DNA from: BOG-1112 sp964635325
Lineage (GTDB): Bacteria; Bdellovibrionota_B; Oligoflexia; Oligoflexales; Bog-1112
Direction: 5' to 3'
DNA: 7,319 bases
Assembly (NCBI GenBank): GCA_964635325.1
Contig: CAZWOL010000092.1
Coordinates: 1 to 7,319, forward strand
In this document: piece by piece, positions 1 to 4,573 of the stretch
How the letters are laid out: each line of letters starts with the position of its first letter
How positions within the stretch are numbered: the first letter of the stretch is position 1
The notes under the pieces: generated by a model
Seen by the model: only the letters and a program-made list of their open reading frames with translations
What the model was told of the DNA's origin: nothing
Databases searched by the model: none
Program-made: the position numbers and the translations under genes

Positions 1-276
1 CATTATAGGAAATTGCGGACCGATCTTACGTTCAAGCCAACGTATAAGCTCACGTTGCCAGTCTCTTTGCTCTCGAACACTGGCAGCACTCCCCAAAATC
101 ACGGCTCCAATACAGTCCGCAAACTTCTCAGCTTCCCAGATGGTATCCATCCCCTCAAGAGCTGCGAGATGGAAGCTGACCGGAATCTCACTCAGACGCG
201 ACACCAAGTTAAACGTCTCAATCTCAGGCCGTATAATACTGGGGTCTATAACGAGAAGTTCCGGTTTTTTGTCCAT
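1..276 (-). CDS. Class I glutamine amidotransferase-like protein, N-terminal part (cut by window edge)
   Basis: Partial gene: 92 codons are visible from the ATG at 276 down to base 1 with no stop. The start is supported by an AAGGTG ribosome binding site about 6 nt upstream. The visible protein begins MDKKPELLVIDPSI and contains GAVILGSAASV followed by WQRELIRWL and a final PIM. In GMP-synthase-type class I amidotransferases a hydrophobic VILxGSxxSV loop is followed by a short helix and then a P(I/V)xGIC-GHQ nucleophile elbow, so the catalytic Cys, His and Glu would lie just outside the window. Family membership therefore rests on the N-terminal half only. It starts 2 nt after the stop of the small upstream gene, so the two are probably co-transcribed and translationally coupled. 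The family transfers or releases ammonia from glutamine; the acceptor here is unknown. Confidence 0.7.
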   Translation of the reverse strand, partial: MDKKPELLVIDPSIIRPEIETFNLVSRLSEIPVSFHLAALEGMDTIWEAEKFADCIGAVILGSAASVREQRDWQRELIRWLERKIGPQFPIM

Positions 277-278
277 TC

Positions 279-542
279 TTACACCTTTGGTTTGGGTGCT
301 GGCGAATATTGGTCTTGAAACAAACAAGCCTTGGACCTTATCGGACTCAGATCCGTTAACTTGATTAAATTTTCATCTCTTGCCAAACTTACGGGGGGAT
401 GGTTTTCTTTGTGAAAGATTACCGCGTTACAGTGGAGGCAGCGCAGTTCGACATTTGGGACTGCAGCATCCTCGTCATCAAAGCGTACATGGAAGCGTCT
501 CTTACACGTCAGATTGTCGACTAGAATTTTTTGATAGGCCAT
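279..542 (-). CDS. Small protein with a CxxC motif, function unknown
   Basis: An 87-residue protein that I do not recognise. It starts at an ATG with an AGGAA ribosome binding site 7-8 nt upstream and ends 2 nt before the amidotransferase-like gene, which supports a real two-gene operon. Cysteines lie at residues 13, 35, 38 and 73; the strand VELRCLHCNAVIF carries C35-x2-C38. Together with C13 and H18 (CKRRFH) this could form a small zinc-ribbon-like site, but a standard second CxxC is missing, so metal binding is only an inference. There is no signal peptide or membrane segment, so it is likely cytoplasmic. The C-terminal third is polar and Pro/Lys-rich and is probably disordered. Co-transcription with an amidotransferase suggests a regulatory or accessory role, unproven. 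Confidence 0.65.
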   Translation of the reverse strand: MAYQKILVDNLTCKRRFHVRFDDEDAAVPNVELRCLHCNAVIFHKENHPPVSLARDENLIKLTDLSPIRSKACLFQDQYSPAPKPKV

Positions 543-583
543 GGTCAGTCTTCCTAAGCGACGTTAGTAGCAGTTTTTTAAAA

Positions 584-601
584 GGCCGGAAAACACCGGC
601 C
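584..601 (-). terminator. GC-rich hairpin with short T-run, terminator- or attenuator-like
   Basis: GGCCGG (584-589) and CCGGCC (596-601) are perfect inverted repeats around a 6-nt loop. On the minus strand the stem is followed by TTTT and then an A-run, which resembles a weak intrinsic terminator pointing left. It lies upstream of, not after, the minus-strand gene at 542, so it would sit in that operon's leader. On the plus strand no T-run follows. An attenuator, a terminator for antisense transcription and a protective 5' hairpin are all possible. Confidence 0.35.
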
Positions 602-610
602 GCTCTCACA

Positions 611-640
611 AATATATTCGAAATTGCTGGCTTGTGTTAG
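611..640 (-). promoter_or_regulatory. Possible sigma70-like promoter for the minus-strand gene pair
   Basis: On the minus strand CTAACA (640-635) and TATATT (616-611) are separated by 18 nt; they match the consensus at 4/6 and 5/6 positions. Transcription would begin near 604, directly before the GC-rich hairpin. This is consensus matching only. No equally good plus-strand promoter for the HIT gene was found in 602-707; GATAAT at about 640-645 is a -10 candidate without a convincing -35. Confidence 0.25.
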
Positions 641-707
641 ATAATGTTCTCACGTTTAGCTCATCGCATAAAAAGCGTTTGTGCAAAAAAATTATAGGAA
701 GGGCTCT

Positions 708-1058
708 ATGCCTGGCGATATGACGATTTTCGATAAAATTAAAGCCAAGGAAATTCCTGCAAACATCGTTTACGAAGATGCAGACATCCTTGCCTTTAGG
801 GACATCAACCCACAAGCTCCGACCCATGTTCTTGTCATCCCACAAAAACGCATCCGTAGTTTTGCTGGACTTCCCCAAGCCTCAGCGACCGAGGTTGGGT
901 TGCTCATGCAAGGGGTAGCCAAAGTCGCAAAGCTCTTAGGCTTGGAAGAAAGCGGCTACCGCATCATCTTTAACCACGGATCCGATGGTCAGCAGACCGT
1001 GGACTATATCCATGCTCATATTTTAGGTGGTCGTCCTATGCGATGGCCTCCGGGGTAG
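708..1058 (+). CDS. HIT-family (HinT/PKCI-like) nucleotide hydrolase
   Basis: A 116-residue histidine-triad protein, typical length for HINT-type purine nucleoside phosphoramidases, which cleave AMP-N bonds. The ATG at 708 is chosen because AGGAAGG lies 5 nt upstream; an in-frame GTG at 681 would add nine residues without a ribosome binding site. Visible family features are FRDINPQAPTHVLVIP (residues 30-45), FNHGSDGQQTV (88-98) and IHAHILGGRP ending in RWPPG (101-116). The usual H-x-H-x-H triad reads Y100-I-H102-A-H104: the first His is replaced by Tyr, while the His aligned with the catalytic one is kept. It is cytoplasmic, with no signal peptide. The next gene begins at or just before its stop, so they are co-transcribed; a functional link to mannose phosphate metabolism is not evident. 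Confidence 0.9.
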   Translation: MPGDMTIFDKIKAKEIPANIVYEDADILAFRDINPQAPTHVLVIPQKRIRSFAGLPQASATEVGLLMQGVAKVAKLLGLEESGYRIIFNHGSDGQQTVDYIHAHILGGRPMRWPPG

Positions 1059-1063
1059 CTCGT

Positions 1064-2176
1064 ATGCATTCTGATTTTATGGCATCGCTTTTGAAGGGGC
1101 CAGTTCCACTGTCTCCCGATAATTATACTCCGCGTGTACGTACACCTTGGGGTGGAGATTACATTGGTCGCTTCATCAAAAATGATGTGGTGCCCGAAAG
1201 TGTTGGTCGTATTATTGGTGAGTCCTGGGATTTTTCCTGCGAACCAACCTTTGCTTCCCAAGTCGTTGGTACAAAATGGACCCTCTTCGATCTTATTACA
1301 GCACATCCAAAAGAGGTTCTATCGGAGCACTTGCTGCGTCAGCAAGGCGCACCTGTCTGCGAACTTTTGGTGAAACTCATCGATGCCCAAGACGATCTTT
1401 CGGTGCAGGTGCATCCTACTCATGATGATCCTGCTTTGGCTTCCGACGAATGCGGAAAATCCGAGTCGTGGTTGGTACTCCATGCAGAACCAGGTGCAGG
1501 AATTTACCTGGGTTTTAAGCAGGGACTAGCTCAGGAGCGTTTTGCAGCAATGCTCAAAAATGGAGAGGACCTACGTCCCTTTCTCCAATTTGTACCTGTG
1601 CGCAAGGGAGACTGCTTTGACATTCCACCAGGCACCTGTCATGCGATTGGTAAAGGAGTGACTCTGCTCGAACCTCAGCAGAGCTTGTTCGCTAAAAAAG
1701 CCAAAACCTATAGAATGTATGACTGGGGGCGACGCTATAACGCTCGTGGTGAAAGTGATGCAACAGGTACTCAGCGTGAACTGCATATCACAGAATCACT
1801 AGGTCTTGTGCGTAGCGAAGAGCAGTGCGGTGAAGCCTTTCTAGATCAGCTGCGTAGCACTCCAGACTCTCATACACTCGGAGCTGGCGTTCGTGTTGCC
1901 TCCTACACAAGCAGTCCGTACTATCGAATCCACTACATTGAGATGAAGGCGCGGGGTGTGCTGTCCATGCAGATGGAAGATGCATTCGGAGCTTTGATAG
2001 CAACTGAGGGGCGTTTTAGCATTCAGGCTGCTACTCGTGAACTATCCTACTGGCAGAAGGGTCAACCTGCTCTGCTTCCTTCAAGCTGCTTTCCACTCAG
2101 CATAGAGGCTTTGACAGAGACTGTATTTACGGTAATCACTCCGACATCTGCAAAATTGGAATGGAGCTCAGATTAG
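1064..2176 (+). CDS. manA: Mannose-6-phosphate isomerase, type I (cupin)
   Basis: A zinc-dependent isomerase interconverting fructose-6-phosphate and mannose-6-phosphate, the entry to GDP-mannose and related envelope sugars. Counted from the ATG at 1064 (370 residues), the metal ligands are recognisable: Q115 and H117 in SVQVHP, E134 in GKSESW, and H193 in PPGTCHAIGKG. The downstream LEPQQS and YRMYDWGRR motifs match the Bacillus-type short ManA proteins, including the active-site arginine. A conserved WGG lies near the N-terminus. The start is uncertain: ATG 1043 would overlap the HIT gene by 16 nt with AGGTGG 12 nt upstream, while ATG 1064 follows the HIT stop by 5 nt with a weaker GGGG 8 nt upstream; ATG 1079 is also possible. 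The C-terminal half is a second cupin-like domain, as expected. It is cytoplasmic, and co-transcription with a glycosyltransferase further down fits envelope sugar supply. Confidence 0.92.
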   Translation: MHSDFMASLLKGPVPLSPDNYTPRVRTPWGGDYIGRFIKNDVVPESVGRIIGESWDFSCEPTFASQVVGTKWTLFDLITAHPKEVLSEHLLRQQGAPVCELLVKLIDAQDDLSVQVHPTHDDPALASDECGKSESWLVLHAEPGAGIYLGFKQGLAQERFAAMLKNGEDLRPFLQFVPVRKGDCFDIPPGTCHAIGKGVTLLEPQQSLFAKKAKTYRMYDWGRRYNARGESDATGTQRELHITESLGLVRSEEQCGEAFLDQLRSTPDSHTLGAGVRVASYTSSPYYRIHYIEMKARGVLSMQMEDAFGALIATEGRFSIQAATRELSYWQKGQPALLPSSCFPLSIEALTETVFTVITPTSAKLEWSSD

Positions 2177-2277
2177 GGAGGAGGAGCTTGTTTGGGTTTT
2201 TGAATCCCGCTAAGATGAGAAGATTGGAAATTGTCTCGGGAATAGCATATGACTCCATTCAAAGTTTACGATCGTAA
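2177..2277 (+). promoter_or_regulatory. Strong Shine-Dalgarno-like run with possible leader ORF
   Basis: Immediately after the manA stop, GGAGGAGGAG (2177-2186) is the strongest ribosome-binding-like run in the window, yet no long gene starts behind it. A TTG at 2188, at suitable spacing, opens a 29-codon frame ending with TAA at 2275-2277. That frame overlaps the start of the 65-residue gene (ATG 2249) in another frame. It may be a leader peptide that couples translation from manA to the small gene, or chance. No terminator hairpin with a T-run is visible here. Confidence 0.25.
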
Positions 2278-2446
2278 AAGTAAAGCCACATGGATTGTTT
2301 TGAACTATCATGCAAGCACCGATGGTGGTGAGTATCTTGCAGTTCGCGAAGATGACTCGACCAAAGATGGAGAAATTCATCTCATCAAAACCGAAGAACT
2401 CATGAAACTCAAATGGGTCGATTTTTGGCAAAAAGTAGAAACCTAG
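2249..2446 (+). CDS. Small conserved-looking protein, function unknown
   Basis: A 65-residue protein that I do not recognise. It starts at the ATG at 2249; an in-frame TAG lies at 2243, so the start cannot be much earlier. CGGGAA about 6 nt upstream is a weak ribosome binding site. The composition looks coded rather than random: a basic N-terminus (FKVYDRKSKATWIVLNY), a Gly/Asp turn, a central strand-like EYLAVRED, an acidic-basic alternation and a C-terminal amphipathic stretch with Trp residues (MKLKWVDFWQ). There are no cysteines, no signal peptide and no membrane helix, so it should be a compact cytoplasmic single domain, perhaps mostly beta strand. It lies 72 nt after manA and 33 nt before the exported SurA-like gene, in the same direction. 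Confidence 0.65.
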   Translation: MTPFKVYDRKSKATWIVLNYHASTDGGEYLAVREDDSTKDGEIHLIKTEELMKLKWVDFWQKVET

Positions 2447-2479
2447 AGAATATCTCTCTCAATACAGTAGGACAAAAAC

Positions 2480-3052
2480 TTGTTCCAATTCTTTAAAATA
2501 CTCAGCCTTGGCTTATGCATGTCAGGTGCATTATCCGCTTTTGCAGAACGCATTACGATTGATCGTATGCTACTCAAAGTAAACGAAACAGCATACACGC
2601 AGCGGCAGCTCGAAGTTTATCTTCTGGTCAAATCTTTGCGCGCTGATACTGAGCCATGGATCGTAAGCCAAAATAATTGGAACAAAACTCTCAAAGTCCT
2701 AAAGCAGGACATGCTTTCCTGCGAAGAAACCTACAAGCACCGGACAGCTACCTTTGCAAAAATCACTAACGAAGATGTACAAAGCATCCAAAAACTCATT
2801 GCCAGTAGACCTGAGACGCAGGAACTTTCTCAGCGACTTGCGATCTCCTCCAAAGATGTAGAGCAAAGTCTTGCAATGCTCGCGCGTGTACAGCGACAAA
2901 ATCGTGAGCAACTCGAGCAAAAAGATTTTCAGGGCATTCCTCAGCAACGAAGGGTTGCAAGTATTGAAAAACGTAACTCCTTCCGTTTCTATGATGGCAC
3001 CGAGGCATACCGTCATTTGCAAGCCGACAAATTCACCGTTGCTAACCAATGA
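2480..3052 (+). CDS. Exported SurA N-domain-like protein without a PPIase domain
   Basis: A 190-residue protein starting at TTG 2480, chosen because TAGGAC lies 6 nt upstream and because this start gives a complete Sec signal peptide: one Lys, a hydrophobic core (ILSLGLCMSGAL) and a probable signal peptidase I site after AFA (residue 22). The mature start, ITIDRMLLKVNETAYTQRQLE, resembles the beginning of SurA/PpiC-type periplasmic chaperones (the D-R-V-x-V-N-D-x-x-I-T-x-x-E-L pattern). The rest is a helix-rich charged region with many Gln, and no parvulin domain follows, whereas full SurA is over 400 residues. It may be a stand-alone periplasmic chaperone-like protein for outer-membrane clients; the family link is by pattern only. 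Its stop overlaps the ATG of the acetyltransferase gene by 4 nt (ATGA), indicating translational coupling. Confidence 0.7.
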   Translation: MFQFFKILSLGLCMSGALSAFAERITIDRMLLKVNETAYTQRQLEVYLLVKSLRADTEPWIVSQNNWNKTLKVLKQDMLSCEETYKHRTATFAKITNEDVQSIQKLIASRPETQELSQRLAISSKDVEQSLAMLARVQRQNREQLEQKDFQGIPQQRRVASIEKRNSFRFYDGTEAYRHLQADKFTVANQ

Positions 3053-3489
3053 AAACAGAATACAAAGTATGTCGACGTTGCAAAGATCTTAGTCCTCCTA
3101 TTGAGCAATGCATCGAGACCTGGGACTACTGGCCTCTCGAAGATCTGCGTAGTGCTCTTGAGAATACAACTTATCGACTCTACGCACTTTTGAAGGATGA
3201 AGTTTGTGCGGGTGTGCTGTTGATTTTTGAAATGCCTGACAGCGTTGATGTCATGTATATCTATACTCATCCAAGCTATCGTAAGCAGGGGGTTGCTTTG
3301 CAGCTCTTAGAAATTTGTGAGGCCGAACTCAAAAAAGAAAATCAGGCACACAAAATCTTCCTAGAAGTTCGCAAAGACAATTACCAAGCTATACAACTCT
3401 ATGCAGCCTTCCAGATGAAAAAGATCGGAATTCGCAAGAGATATTACAAAGACGGTTGCGATGCTCTGATCTATGTGAAGGAATTTTAG
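3049..3489 (+). CDS. rimI: GNAT acetyltransferase, RimI-like
   Basis: A 146-residue single-domain GNAT protein, the usual size for RimI, which transfers acetyl from acetyl-CoA to the N-terminal amine of ribosomal protein S18 and related proteins. The acetyl-CoA loop is seen as R78-K-Q-G-V-A83 after the beta strand VMYIYTHPSY. LEVRKDN (105-111) and AIQLY (114-118) supply E106 and Y118, which align with the catalytic Glu and Tyr 12 residues apart in enteric RimI. The ending, RKRYYKDGCDALIYVK, matches the RimI G-x-R-x-x-Y-Y...D-A-x-x-M pattern. The N-terminal 20 residues include two Cys (CRRC) not usual in RimI. It lacks its own strong ribosome binding site and starts within the upstream stop (ATGA), so it depends on coupling. 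GNAT specificity is hard to call; assignment to RimI is likely but not certain. Confidence 0.78.
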   Translation: MKTEYKVCRRCKDLSPPIEQCIETWDYWPLEDLRSALENTTYRLYALLKDEVCAGVLLIFEMPDSVDVMYIYTHPSYRKQGVALQLLEICEAELKKENQAHKIFLEVRKDNYQAIQLYAAFQMKKIGIRKRYYKDGCDALIYVKEF

Positions 3490-3490
3490 A

Positions 3491-4543
3491 ATGAGTCGAA
3501 ATACAAAAAAGCACATAACCGATCTGATCTGGTTACAGACCGCATTTATCGGAGACATTATTCTTATAACAGGGGCTATCGAACTTGTAGCCCAAGAGTT
3601 TCCTGGGATTCGTCAACATGTGATATCCACGCCAGCAGGTTGCGAGATACTCAAGGGTTCATCACATCTGCACGAACGTATTCCCTTTGCCAAACGCAGT
3701 GGTATCTTCGAACCCTTTCGCTCTGTCAAAGCAGCCTTGCGCAAAGCAGGGATCAAGCCTGAGACGAGCGTGCTAATGCAGGTGCATGCAAGCTTACGCT
3801 CCACTCTCCTCAGTCGTTATTTGGGGATGCATACCGTTACGTACACACATAGCGTGCTTGGTTTTCTTGCAGACGAACGCATCGAACGTGATCCCCACCA
3901 ACACGAACTCGTCCGAGTTGCCTCCCTACTACAGAGTTTTGATATCAGTCCCGAACGCATCGCATCTGTACGAGCACATCTAGACGCTCTACCCCTGCTC
4001 GAAGAGGTCTCCTGGCAGCATGCTCTGAAGGGATTCTCCGGAAAACTCGTAGGCCTTGCTGTAGGTAGTCACTGGGCTACCAAGCGTTGGCCCATCGAGC
4101 ACTATGCAGCACTCGCAAGTCTACTGCTCACAGACCCAAATATTGGATTAGTATTGATCGGAAGCCCCGACGAGAAGCCTCTGTGTGATGAACTCGCCCA
4201 CACGATGCTTGAGAGTGAACAATGCTGGAACCTTGCAGGACAAACCAACTTCGACGACCTGCGACGCGTTTTTCCTAAGCTGAGTTTGGTTATATCGAAC
4301 GACAGTTCACCCGTTCATTTCGCTTCAGCCTTCAACATCCCAACCCTCGCAATTTTTGGACCCACCGTCCCAGCCTTTGGTTTTGGTCCTCGCTCTGATC
4401 GCAGTGACGTGCAAGAGCACAAGTCTATGCCATGCCGGCCCTGCAGCCCTCACGGCCCACAGTATTGCCCGCTGGGTCACTTTAGATGCATGCGAGATCT
4501 TCCGGCAGGTGAGGTGTATGCAGCAGCTAAAGAGCTGCTGTGA
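3491..4543 (+). CDS. waaF: GT9 family glycosyltransferase, heptosyltransferase (WaaF)-like
   Basis: A 350-residue GT-B enzyme starting 1 nt after the acetyltransferase stop, with GAAGGAA 7 nt upstream. The N-terminal motif LQTAFIGDIILITGAIE (15-31) carries D22, aligned with the catalytic-base Asp of ADP-heptose:LPS heptosyltransferases. The C-terminal half has GSHWATKRWP (192-201, with the sugar-phosphate-contacting Lys), LIGSPDE, LAGQT (248-252), the nucleotide-sugar motif NDSSPVH (270-276) and AIFGPT (287-292). Near the end four cysteines (315, 318, 326, 333) form a CRPC...C-x6-C cluster followed by a short helix. Enzymes of this family add heptose to the inner core of LPS on the cytoplasmic face of the inner membrane. 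Whether the donor is ADP-heptose cannot be told from sequence alone, and the waaF symbol is therefore provisional. It is the last gene of the rightward run. Confidence 0.85.
   Translation: MSRNTKKHITDLIWLQTAFIGDIILITGAIELVAQEFPGIRQHVISTPAGCEILKGSSHLHERIPFAKRSGIFEPFRSVKAALRKAGIKPETSVLMQVHASLRSTLLSRYLGMHTVTYTHSVLGFLADERIERDPHQHELVRVASLLQSFDISPERIASVRAHLDALPLLEEVSWQHALKGFSGKLVGLAVGSHWATKRWPIEHYAALASLLLTDPNIGLVLIGSPDEKPLCDELAHTMLESEQCWNLAGQTNFDDLRRVFPKLSLVISNDSSPVHFASAFNIPTLAIFGPTVPAFGFGPRSDRSDVQEHKSMPCRPCSPHGPQYCPLGHFRCMRDLPAGEVYAAAKELL
4521..4540 (+). terminator. Perfect 8-bp hairpin at the waaF 3' end without adjacent T-run
   Basis: CAGCAGCT (4521-4528) and AGCTGCTG (4533-4540) pair perfectly across a 4-nt loop and end directly before the TGA stop. 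No T-run follows on either strand within 20 nt; a T6 at 4580-4585 is far away and lies inside the convergent lipoprotein gene. It encodes the last residues of the enzyme, so it may partly reflect coding sequence. It could act as an RNA 3' end or pause hairpin between two convergent genes only 30 nt apart. Confidence 0.3.
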
Positions 4544-4573
4544 TGTCGGGGCAGGTAGGGGGTCTCATACTGG

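Noticed and set aside
13..640. Plus-strand open frames across the left end (13-318, 140-364, 380-640)
   Set aside because: They lie opposite the amidotransferase-like gene and the small Cys protein, lack ribosome binding sites and show no recognisable protein pattern.
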